Positions 23,553 through 30,401 of a DNA stretch of 32,071 bases are shown in pieces. A model generated the notes under the pieces. That model ran no database searches, had not been told where the DNA came from, and saw only the letters and a list, made by a program, of their open reading frames with translations. This stretch comes from Candidatus Gastranaerophilales bacterium (GTDB lineage: Bacteria > Cyanobacteriota > Vampirovibrionia > Gastranaerophilales > Gastranaerophilaceae): the NCBI GenBank assembly GCA_944324375.1, contig CALUWB010000021.1:1-32071 (forward strand), written 5' to 3'. Each line of letters begins with the position of its first letter. Position 1 is the stretch's first letter. A program made the position numbers and the translations under genes.

Positions 23553-24977
23553 TTATGCAATAATCTGTTTTTGTTTTCTTTCATTTTCTAATTTTTCTCT
23601 AATTCTTTTGGTTGTTGCAAATTCTGTATCATTAGAAAGTATTCTTTTTGCAAGCATAATACCAGGCAACAACACTCCTAATGCACCAATTGTTGAACCA
23701 ATATTCATCTTAATAGAATTTCTTTTTAACTTTCTAACTTGATTAAAGAATGTATCAACATCTTGACCAGAAGCTTTAAATTGCCCATAAAGTTTTTTGA
23801 TATTTGCATGAGTTTCTCTCATTGTACTCATATCAATATACTTTCTTGTATCGATTTTTCCAGTATCGATTTTCTTTTTAAAGAAACCTAAAAATCCTTT
23901 ATCTCTAACTTTATAATTTTCAATAATATCAGACTTCTTAGCAGCTTTTACAACAGCATTATCTGGATTATTATGAATAAATTCATATAAATCAGCATCT
24001 TTAGCCAACATTTCTGCTGTTGGTTTTGGTGGATTGAAGAATTCTTTAACTTTTTGAATGAATGGAGTTTTCTTTTCTGAGATTTCATATTTTGGGAAAT
24101 CATTCAAGCTCTTTTCAATTTTACCGGATTTGAATAATTCCTTAAATTTGTCATCTTCAAGAACTCTTGAATCAAGAGCAATAGATTTATTATGTTTTTT
24201 ATCAGCTCTATTATTCATAAAATCTTGAATTTTGCCACCCAAATAATACATGAAAAATAAGAAACCACCTTCTTTTATAGTGTATCCCATAAATTCTTGT
24301 GGATCTCTTGATTTAGCAAGTCTTTGACCAGTAATTCCTGCATCTAATACATACATATTTTTTACAGGATCTAAAATAAAATCGCTCAATCCTCCTTTAA
24401 ATGAAAGGTTATTATGTTTTTTTACAGCAGAAAAAGCTGTCTTATTAATATTTTTTGAAACAATCATCTTGCTATTATTTTCAGACTGTTTCATCTGCTC
24501 TCTTATTCTTTTTTCTACTTTTTTATCTGTATATTTTTGTTTCTCATTTGTCAAAATATCATAAGAAGCTAAAGCTAAAACCGTAGCTGCAGCAACCTTA
24601 ACAAAGTTTAAAGTTCTGAAATTCTTAGGATTCATTCCAATTTTTTCAATATCTTTCCTAATCTTATCAGTTGGAGCATACTTCATTGTTTTTTCATAAA
24701 TAGCTTTATTTTCTAAATTTCTAATATCATATTTAGGATCGTATTTTGCTGTTTTGAAAAGAGTTTTATCTATAATTTTTTTAAAAGCAGGTATAGCACC
24801 TAACCAAATAACCTCTGTTCCTACTTCATCAATAAATCTATCTTGAGCTTCTTCTTTCTTACCTGTAATATATGATGCAGTTGTTAAACCTAAACAATTT
24901 GCACTATCTTTTACCCCTAATGGGACAAGGGATTTTGGATTCCCTAATACTGAATATATTTTTGCTGGTGAAATCAT
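23553..24977 (-). CDS. uncharacterised multi-helix membrane protein with an SFKGG motif
   Basis: 474 residues, not recognised. Hydrophobic stretches at about 126-142 (AAATVLALASYDIL), 237-250 (GGFLFFMYYLGGKI) and ~436-453 (IGALGVLLPGIMLAKRIL) could cross or enter the membrane; there is no standard signal peptide. Between them are lysine-rich soluble regions. NNLSFKGGLSDF (189-200) contains the F-K-G motif shared in form with the genes at 631 and 21154. The C-terminus is a charged helix (TTKRIREKLENERKQKQ). AAGGA lies seven bases upstream of ATG. It is preceded by a 29-codon ORF and a structured leader that could control it. Possibly specific to this bacterial lineage. Confidence 0.85.
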   Translation of the reverse strand: MISPAKIYSVLGNPKSLVPLGVKDSANCLGLTTASYITGKKEEAQDRFIDEVGTEVIWLGAIPAFKKIIDKTLFKTAKYDPKYDIRNLENKAIYEKTMKYAPTDKIRKDIEKIGMNPKNFRTLNFVKVAAATVLALASYDILTNEKQKYTDKKVEKRIREQMKQSENNSKMIVSKNINKTAFSAVKKHNNLSFKGGLSDFILDPVKNMYVLDAGITGQRLAKSRDPQEFMGYTIKEGGFLFFMYYLGGKIQDFMNNRADKKHNKSIALDSRVLEDDKFKELFKSGKIEKSLNDFPKYEISEKKTPFIQKVKEFFNPPKPTAEMLAKDADLYEFIHNNPDNAVVKAAKKSDIIENYKVRDKGFLGFFKKKIDTGKIDTRKYIDMSTMRETHANIKKLYGQFKASGQDVDTFFNQVRKLKRNSIKMNIGSTIGALGVLLPGIMLAKRILSNDTEFATTKRIREKLENERKQKQIIA

Positions 24978-25007
24978 TTCCTTTTCCTTACTATATTAGC
25001 CTGTGTA

Positions 25008-25097
25008 TTACAAGCCCCAAATTAAATTCATTAATTCGACGATTGGAGCATTCGCCTTTATAGTAATTCTTCGTCGGATATTCAAAATTTTATTCAT
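25008..25097 (-). CDS. 29-residue ORF with a strong ribosome site (leader peptide or small protein)
   Basis: ATG at 25097 is preceded by AAGGAAGG with good spacing, stronger than the site of the gene that follows 30 bases downstream. The peptide starts MNKILNIRRRITIK, continues with ANAPIVELMN and ends LIWGL before TAA. It is basic in its first half and hydrophobic at the end. No run of one amino acid suggests classical amino-acid attenuation. It lies between an attenuator-like hairpin set and the membrane protein gene, so it may be a leader peptide, a small membrane-associated protein or part of a two-gene unit. Confidence 0.55.
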   Translation of the reverse strand: MNKILNIRRRITIKANAPIVELMNLIWGL

Positions 25098-25175
25098 AAT
25101 TAACCTTCCTTTTTTATTAAGTCCATTGAAAATAAAAATTTACTATTTTACACTTAAAATTTAATAAAATTTTAC

Positions 25176-25248
25176 AAAAAAATAAGACCTCATAAGGTCT
25201 TGTTTTTATTAGCACAAATTAAGATGTTTTTTAATAAAAACAAGCCTT
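25176..25248 (-). promoter_or_regulatory. terminator/antiterminator-like leader
   Basis: On the minus strand AAGACCT-TATG-AGGTCTT (25201 to 25184) forms a 7-bp hairpin followed by A and seven T (25182-25176), a credible intrinsic terminator. Its 5' arm lies inside the 3' arm of a larger competing stem: bases 25248-25232 pair with 25211-25194 over 17 base pairs with one bulged base. Only one of the two can form at a time, the arrangement of an attenuator or riboswitch expression platform. Downstream on this strand are the 29-codon ORF and the membrane protein gene. On the plus strand the short hairpin also has a weaker T tract, so a bidirectional terminator is the plain alternative. Confidence 0.55.
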
Positions 25249-25291
25249 AAATTCTATATGCTAATCGTCGTAAATTTTTTATCATAAATAA

Positions 25292-25320
25292 ATACTAACT
25301 TAAATCATATTGTTTGTAAA
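25292..25320 (-). promoter_or_regulatory. possible promoter of the attenuator-like leader
   Basis: Minus-strand TTTACA (25315-25320) and TAGTAT (25292-25297) are 17 bases apart. Transcription would begin near 25285, placing the terminator-like hairpin about 85 bases into the leader of the small ORF and membrane protein gene. The -10 match is only fair. Confidence 0.4.
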
Positions 25321-25348
25321 GTCTATTTATATAACCTAACTTCTGTAC

Positions 25349-25377
25349 TTGACATTTAATCATATCTTTTTTAACAT
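25349..25377 (+). promoter_or_regulatory. tRNA-Cys promoter
   Basis: A perfect TTGACA (25349-25354) is followed after 17 bases by TAACAT (25372-25377), with GATAAT just downstream. The start would be a few bases before the mature tRNA 5' end at 25389. Confidence 0.65.
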
Positions 25378-25388
25378 GATAATCAAAT

Positions 25389-25459
25389 GGCGACATGGCC
25401 AAGTGGTAAGGCAGGAGCCTGCAAAGCTTTTACCCCCAGTTCGAATCTGGGTGTCGCCT
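25389..25459 (+). tRNA. tRNA-Cys (anticodon GCA)
   Basis: Cloverleaf on the plus strand: acceptor GGCGACA with TGTCGCC, short D arm GCC/GGC, anticodon stem GGAGC/GCTTT (two G-U pairs) with loop CTGCAAA (anticodon GCA), T stem CCCAG/CTGGG with loop TTCGAAT. The discriminator base is T at 25459, the expected identity element for tRNA-Cys. The 3' CCA is not encoded. A T-rich stretch follows and may end transcription. Confidence 0.96.
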
Positions 25460-25474
25460 TTTTATTTATTTTTA

Positions 25475-25503
25475 TTGAAAAAATATCATTCGTGAACTAA
25501 AAT
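25475..25503 (+). promoter_or_regulatory. promoter placing transcription start at the ATG of the secreted-protein gene
   Basis: TTGAAA (25475-25480), 17 bases, then TAAAAT (25498-25503), then exactly six bases to the ATG at 25510. There is no Shine-Dalgarno sequence. The geometry predicts a leaderless transcript starting at or next to the A of ATG. Confidence 0.65.
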
Positions 25504-25509
25504 AAGCAT

Positions 25510-26262
25510 ATGAAGAAGTTGTTTGTTTTAGTTTTTATTTTTTTTATAGGTCAGATTGGATTTTGCCTTGATAAAACTATCGAAACAGAACCTTCTATAA
25601 TAAATAATCCTGAAATCATAAATGAACCTAGCAAAACTGAAACAAAAACATTAGAAGGTAGCGTTCAAGTTAATGAATTTGAAGAAATTTCACTTGATAA
25701 ATCTATTGAAAGACCAACTCTTAATATTAAACCAAACAACACAATTCTCCCAATATACACTCCCGGTCTTGGAGATTCTAGAATTAGAACGAGAAGTGCA
25801 TTAGCAAAATCTTCAAAATTAACAGGAGAAGAATACTATATTAGGCCTGTATTTAATATTGTACAGGAACAAGCAGGAAATTTCTCTTATGGAACATATT
25901 ATGGAGCATCTTTAGATAATGCTCAGATGACATATTCAACATCTTGGTTCACCAGATATGATGGAAAAAAATATGCAATTACTGGAACATACAGCACAGA
26001 TTCTCAATCAATAAATGGATCTTATCAAAGTATGCTTGGAATTTCTCCAGAAATAAAACTTACAAAATCTTTATCATTGAGAGACACTGTTAAGACATAT
26101 ATGGGAGTTCCTGTTAAAAAAAATCAAATATCATTAATTTATACTCCTCAATTAAAAAAATATATTGATAGTTTAAGATTTGAACTAGGATTATCTCAAT
26201 CTTTTTATGAAAGTGGAGCAAATAATTCTTCAATTGAATTTTCAACTAAATTTAAGTTGTAA
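25510..26262 (+). CDS. secreted protein with beta-rich, outer-membrane-like C-terminus
   Basis: 250 residues, not recognised. A signal peptide (KKLFVLVFIFFIGQIGF) is followed by an acidic, Thr/Asn-rich linker (about 20-95) and then a C-terminal half of alternating beta strands, for example YYIRPVFNIVQEQ, FSYGTYYGASL, AQMTYSTSWFTRY, KYAITGTYST and SIEFSTKFKL. Alternating aromatic and polar residues and a last strand ending near Phe suggest a small beta barrel or beta sandwich at the outer membrane (inference). The Cys after GF is not in a valid lipobox because Phe occupies the -1 position. It begins the cluster with the FtsB-like and TPR genes. Confidence 0.87.
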   Translation: MKKLFVLVFIFFIGQIGFCLDKTIETEPSIINNPEIINEPSKTETKTLEGSVQVNEFEEISLDKSIERPTLNIKPNNTILPIYTPGLGDSRIRTRSALAKSSKLTGEEYYIRPVFNIVQEQAGNFSYGTYYGASLDNAQMTYSTSWFTRYDGKKYAITGTYSTDSQSINGSYQSMLGISPEIKLTKSLSLRDTVKTYMGVPVKKNQISLIYTPQLKKYIDSLRFELGLSQSFYESGANNSSIEFSTKFKL

Positions 26263-26285
26263 TTGTGTATAAATACATATATAAT
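26257..26285 (+). promoter_or_regulatory. promoter of the FtsB-like gene
   Basis: TTGTAA (26257-26262, overlapping the preceding stop codon), 17 bases, TATAAT (26280-26285), then eleven bases to ATG at 26297. The 5' untranslated region would be about five bases and contains no ribosome site. Confidence 0.65.
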
Positions 26286-26296
26286 TATTTTATATT

Positions 26297-26722
26297 ATGA
26301 AGAAAAATAGAATTAAAAATAAAAAATTAGCAGCAATAACTAAAAAGAAAAATCAAAAAAGACAACATCATACGCAATTTTATTATTCTTTTTTGACAAT
26401 TATTTTACTGCTGTGTCTTGCTCAAATATCATTTAGTGCAATTTTAAATATTTCTAAGATTATTGCATATAAGCAAAAAATTGCAACAATTGCTAAAACA
26501 GCTGAAGAAGCAGAAAATAGAAATTTAGAATTAAAGAAAGATATTAAGAATTTTTCATCTGTTGCTACATTAGAATCAATAGCAAGAAATAACCTTAAAA
26601 TGGCTAGCAAAGATGAAGTTCTTATTATTGTTAATTCAAAAAAAGAACCTCCAGTAACAAAGAAAAAACACCTATTAGGAAACAAAAAAGAGAATCAAAA
26701 AAATGAAACAGCTAATGATTGA
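26297..26722 (+). CDS. FtsB/DivIC-like septum formation initiator
   Basis: 141 residues with the bitopic layout of FtsB/DivIC/FtsL: a very basic cytoplasmic N-terminus (about 1-26), one membrane helix (about 28-52), a coiled coil (about 55-85, KQKIATIAKTAEEAENRNLELKKDI) and the short conserved segment LESIARNNLKMASKDEVLIIV (about 93-113), like the FtsB/DivIC element that follows the coiled coil. It would join the divisome core at the septum. A Lys/Asn-rich tail of ~28 residues is an addition. The end overlaps the TPR gene start by 20 bases. Which of the FtsB/FtsL family it represents cannot be settled. Confidence 0.82.
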   Translation: MKKNRIKNKKLAAITKKKNQKRQHHTQFYYSFLTIILLLCLAQISFSAILNISKIIAYKQKIATIAKTAEEAENRNLELKKDIKNFSSVATLESIARNNLKMASKDEVLIIVNSKKEPPVTKKKHLLGNKKENQKNETAND

Positions 26723-28253
26723 AGCCTTTGAACTTAAAAGAAAAGGTTATTATAAACAAGCAATTGAATTATTTTATAAAATGTTAGCAAAAGAAAATGA
26801 TAATATAGAAATATTATCAGAACTTGGGAATTTATATTACTTTTTAAAAAATTATGATAGAGCTATTCACTATACAATGAAGGCTCTAGAAATAGATAGT
26901 ACTCACATTAATTCATTAAAAAATGCAAAAGAAATATATACTGCAAAGAAAAATTATCCAGAGGCTTCAAAATTTGCAAATAAAATTTATATTTTAACAC
27001 AATCTCAAGAGGATTTATATGAATTTATTAAACTACTAAATATCCAGAAAAAATATAATGAAGCAACAGGCTTTGCAGATTTTATCAAATCAACACCTGT
27101 AGGGAAAGAAATAGCTTATTCCTATTACAAATTAAAAAAGTTTGATGATGCAATTAATATCCTCAAAAATATCGAAAATTCCGAAGATAATAAACAATAT
27201 TTAGAATTATTATGTAAAATATATTTTGAAACAAATAAAATTGAAGAAGCAAAAGAGGTAATAAAAAAATTGGGAAAAAATAATACAAAAGACGTTCAAA
27301 CACTTAATTATATTGGTTTAGCCAAATTAGATGAACTTCAGTTCGATAGTGCAATTGATTATTTTAAAGAAGCTGTTACTTTAGAACCTAATAATCCAGA
27401 ATATAATTTCAATTTAGGACAAACTTATTTTTTAAAGGGATGGCTTGAAGAAGCTAAAAAATATTTTATTAATGCAATATGCCTTGATTCTACAAACAAC
27501 CATTATAAATATTCTTTAGCATATGTTTTATATAGAGAAGGTGATTATAAAAACGCACTTACTCATTTAAACAGTGATTTATTAGAATGCAAAGTCTTAA
27601 AAATGCTAATAAAATATCAAATGGGAGATTTAGCAACAGCAAAATCTGAATTAGAAAAACTTTATAAAGAAAACCCGAATAATGAAACTATTGTTTATGC
27701 TTTATCTCAAATATACTTTGGGTTAGAAATGAATAAATTATCTTTAGAAATGATTAACAAAGCTATTGAGATTAATTCTAAATCTTTTGATTATAAATCA
27801 TTTATGTGTAAATTAATGCTAAAAATGGAAAAATTTGAAGAAGTTAAACCACTTATTGAAGATTTAGATAAAACATATCCAAATTATTATGATGCTAAAG
27901 TTATTCAAGCAGAATATTATAATGGAACCAAAGACTATGATATGTTATTTGAAACAGCTCAAGAATTAATTGACTTAGACTTAAATCAATATGAAGGTTA
28001 CTATTATAACTCATTAGCATTATTAGAAAAAAATGACATTAATTTTGCAATAGAAAGCTTAAAAAAGGCAATTTCATTAGATGTAAACAATGCATCTTTA
28101 TATGTAAAAATGGCAGAAATATATCAAGCAATAGGGCAGTATGAAAATGCTTTTGCATATATCAAAGAGGCTAGTGACATTGATACATCTGCTAAAAATA
28201 AAGAACTATATATGCAAATAGCATCAATTCTTAGAAAAAAAGGAATCAAATAA
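26703..28253 (+). CDS. cytoplasmic TPR-repeat protein
   Basis: 516 residues consisting almost wholly of tetratricopeptide repeats, with no signal peptide. Clear units: ILSELGNLYYFLKNYDRAIHYTMKALEID, TLNYIGLAKLDELQFDSAIDYFKEAVTLEP, EYNFNLGQTYFLKGWLEEAKKYFINAICLD and LYVKMAEIYQAIGQYENAFAYIKEASDID. Roughly fourteen helix pairs are possible. It is a protein-interaction scaffold; the partner is unknown. The start overlaps the FtsB-like gene by 20 bases, implying co-translation and a possible link to the cell envelope or division. A second ATG four codons in is possible. It stops two bases before the convergent glycosyltransferase gene. Confidence 0.93.
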   Translation: MKQLMIEAFELKRKGYYKQAIELFYKMLAKENDNIEILSELGNLYYFLKNYDRAIHYTMKALEIDSTHINSLKNAKEIYTAKKNYPEASKFANKIYILTQSQEDLYEFIKLLNIQKKYNEATGFADFIKSTPVGKEIAYSYYKLKKFDDAINILKNIENSEDNKQYLELLCKIYFETNKIEEAKEVIKKLGKNNTKDVQTLNYIGLAKLDELQFDSAIDYFKEAVTLEPNNPEYNFNLGQTYFLKGWLEEAKKYFINAICLDSTNNHYKYSLAYVLYREGDYKNALTHLNSDLLECKVLKMLIKYQMGDLATAKSELEKLYKENPNNETIVYALSQIYFGLEMNKLSLEMINKAIEINSKSFDYKSFMCKLMLKMEKFEEVKPLIEDLDKTYPNYYDAKVIQAEYYNGTKDYDMLFETAQELIDLDLNQYEGYYYNSLALLEKNDINFAIESLKKAISLDVNNASLYVKMAEIYQAIGQYENAFAYIKEASDIDTSAKNKELYMQIASILRKKGIK

Positions 28254-28255
28254 TA

Positions 28256-29173
28256 CTAATTTGATTTTATTAATTTATCAATAAAAACTGGATATTCTTT
28301 ACTTAATTCCTCTAAAGCATCTTGGGGAGAAATTCCACTAGATTTTTTTACATTAATTTTACACAATCCATATTGTTGAGTATCTTCTATCGTCACAAGG
28401 TTTATATCAAAACCATCTACTGCAACAATATTTGTCCCGTTCAATACAGCCATTATGTAAAACCATATATCATCTTGAGTTGGAACATATTTTTTTATTT
28501 TTTCTATATCAAAGACATCTAAATACAAACATTTTGGAGGATATAATACCCCACCACAACCAATTATTGTGTTATAAAAACTTGGCTTCCTATACTTTTT
28601 ATAACTCAAATATAACTTTGCAGACTTATAGAGTTTTATATTATTATTTTTATCAAAATAAACTCTATTTGCTCGATGAGTATAAATATTATTTGGATCT
28701 TTTAAATATTCATTATAAAGTTTCTCAATCACATCTTTAGGATAATATATATCATCGTCGAAAGTAATTATTATATCCTCTGGATATTCCTTCAATGCAG
28801 GGAGTAATTTTTTATAAGATCTTGTATCTTCACACCATGATATTGTTAAACCAAAATCCCTTAATCTTAATAAAGACTCCGGCAAACTTTCTTCTTTTTC
28901 AGGGAATTGGCTATCTGCTAACCATAAAATTACTTTATCTGGTTTTACAGATTGAGTTAATAAACATTCAATAGTCTTATGAACTTTCTCTATTCTTTGA
29001 GGGAAAGATGTTAAACTTGCAACTATCTTTTTATCTCTTGGTTCAGCATTTAAACCATAAGACTCTACTTTTCTTTCATATTTTTTATAATTAACATTTT
29101 TATTTTTTATTCTTAAAGATATTCCTAAAAATGATATCACCAAATGAGAATCAACATTTTTTATAAAAAACAT
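28256..29173 (-). CDS. GT-A type glycosyltransferase
   Basis: 305 residues. KKIVASLTSFPQRIEKVHKTIECLLTQSVKPDKVILWL is the nucleotide-sugar-binding start of a GT-A fold; IIITFDDDIYYP (135-144) provides the DxD metal motif, and PTQDDIWFYIMA (about 226-237) the acceptor/catalytic acidic motif. It transfers an unknown sugar, most likely in lipopolysaccharide core or surface polysaccharide synthesis given the neighbour. No transmembrane segment. The ATG directly follows the TAA of the heptosyltransferase-like gene, with AAGGA seven bases upstream, so the pair is an operon. Confidence 0.9.
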   Translation of the reverse strand: MFFIKNVDSHLVISFLGISLRIKNKNVNYKKYERKVESYGLNAEPRDKKIVASLTSFPQRIEKVHKTIECLLTQSVKPDKVILWLADSQFPEKEESLPESLLRLRDFGLTISWCEDTRSYKKLLPALKEYPEDIIITFDDDIYYPKDVIEKLYNEYLKDPNNIYTHRANRVYFDKNNNIKLYKSAKLYLSYKKYRKPSFYNTIIGCGGVLYPPKCLYLDVFDIEKIKKYVPTQDDIWFYIMAVLNGTNIVAVDGFDINLVTIEDTQQYGLCKINVKKSSGISPQDALEELSKEYPVFIDKLIKSN

Positions 29174-30220
29174 TTATTTTTCCTTCTTCATTAAATTATC
29201 AATAACATCTAAAGCTTCCTCAACAGAAGGAGAATAAGTACACTTGTACTTTCCTTCTTTTAATTTACATTTTCTTTTATGGCAAGGGGTACAATTTTTG
29301 CTAGTTATTGTAATATATTTATCTTTATCCCCAATAGGCGCATAAAAATCTGTTGGAGTACAACAAAAAATAGAAATAATTTTTGGTTTTTCTGTTGCTC
29401 TTGCAAGATGAGTGCTTCCACTATCTAAAGATATAATAAGTTCTGCTCTTTTGAATACTTCTAATAATTCTAATATTGTTGTTTTGCCTGCCAAATTTAT
29501 AAAATTTGAACCATCTATTATATATTCAATCAATTCATTGTCAGCTTTACCACCTGTAAAAACTAATGAATATTTATCTTTAATTTGTTCAACTAAACTT
29601 TTCCAATTATCCTTATCCCAATGCTTTCCAATCCAAGTAGTTGCAGGAGATATTATAACTAGAGGTTTAGTTTTATCAAGATTTTCTAATAATTTATCTA
29701 CTTTATTTCTTGTTTCTTCTGTTGTTACTGGCAAAGAAAATTTTAAATCTGTAGATTCAACTTTTAGATAATCAGCATACATTAAAGCTTTTTTAACAGA
29801 ATTCTTTTCATTATTGAAAAAACTTTTTTTAATAATTTCATTTCCACAAAAGCTTGAAAATTCTCTTGCATCTTCTGCTATAATACGTCTTTTAGCCCCA
29901 CAAAACAAAAGAAAAATACCACTTTTAAACAACATTCCATGCGTATCAAGTGCAATATCAAATTTTTGTTTTCTAATATATTTTATTAATTTTATATATT
30001 CAATAATGGATTTAAAAAAGTTTTGTTTTTGCCATTTTTGAACAGGGACAAAAATATAATCATCAATAGCAGGATTATCTTTTACAACATCTAATCCTCT
30101 TTCTCCTATCAACCAAGTAATATTATACCCACATTCTTTCAATCTATTAGCCAAAGGAATATTAAAAATAACATCCCCTAAGGAAGATGTTCTTATTAAT
30201 AAAATCTTTTTTCCATCCAT
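29174..30220 (-). CDS. GT9 ADP-heptose:LPS heptosyltransferase-like protein
   Basis: 348 residues, GT-B fold of family GT9. KILLIRTSSLGDVIFNIPLA (4-23) is the family start; IALDTHGMLFKSG, VIISPATTWIGKHWDKDNW (about 194-212) and LIISLDSGSTHLARA hold the acceptor and ADP-heptose sites. The late cysteines in CTPCHKRKCK and KCTY are common in the family. It should add heptose to the LPS inner core at the cytosolic face of the inner membrane. This supports an organism with lipopolysaccharide. AGG seven bases before ATG. Confidence 0.94.
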   Translation of the reverse strand: MDGKKILLIRTSSLGDVIFNIPLANRLKECGYNITWLIGERGLDVVKDNPAIDDYIFVPVQKWQKQNFFKSIIEYIKLIKYIRKQKFDIALDTHGMLFKSGIFLLFCGAKRRIIAEDAREFSSFCGNEIIKKSFFNNEKNSVKKALMYADYLKVESTDLKFSLPVTTEETRNKVDKLLENLDKTKPLVIISPATTWIGKHWDKDNWKSLVEQIKDKYSLVFTGGKADNELIEYIIDGSNFINLAGKTTILELLEVFKRAELIISLDSGSTHLARATEKPKIISIFCCTPTDFYAPIGDKDKYITITSKNCTPCHKRKCKLKEGKYKCTYSPSVEEALDVIDNLMKKEK

Positions 30221-30300
30221 TAATATACCTACTAAACCAAAGATGTGATAATAACAAAAATTATGATAGCATAAACAAAATTTTAAATAAAAATAAAAAA

Positions 30301-30375
30301 TGGAGCGGGCGACGAGACTCGAACTCGCGATCTATTCCTTGGGAAGGAAGTATTCTACCACTGAACTACGCCCGC
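30301..30375 (-). tRNA. tRNA-Gly (anticodon CCC)
   Basis: On the minus strand: acceptor GCGGGCG with CGCCCGC, D stem GTTC/GAAT, anticodon loop TTCCCAA (anticodon CCC), T stem GCGAG/CTCGT with loop TTCGAGT, discriminator T at 30304 and an encoded CCA (30303-30301), unlike the other two tRNA genes here. The outer anticodon-stem pair is a C-U mismatch (stem CTTCC/GGAAT). It lies 26 bases after the tyrS stop on the same strand and may be processed from that transcript. A T-rich stretch follows. Confidence 0.95.
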
Positions 30376-30401
30376 AACACTCTTTAATATTTAATTAGAT
30401 T

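Noticed and set aside
25510-25566. Lipoprotein signal peptide in the secreted protein
   Set aside because: The only Cys follows IGF; Phe at -1 is not accepted in a lipobox, so cleavage by signal peptidase I is more likely.
30187-30387. 66-codon plus-strand ORF with SGRRDSNSR
   Set aside because: It runs antisense through the tRNA-Gly gene and the start of the heptosyltransferase gene; no ribosome site.
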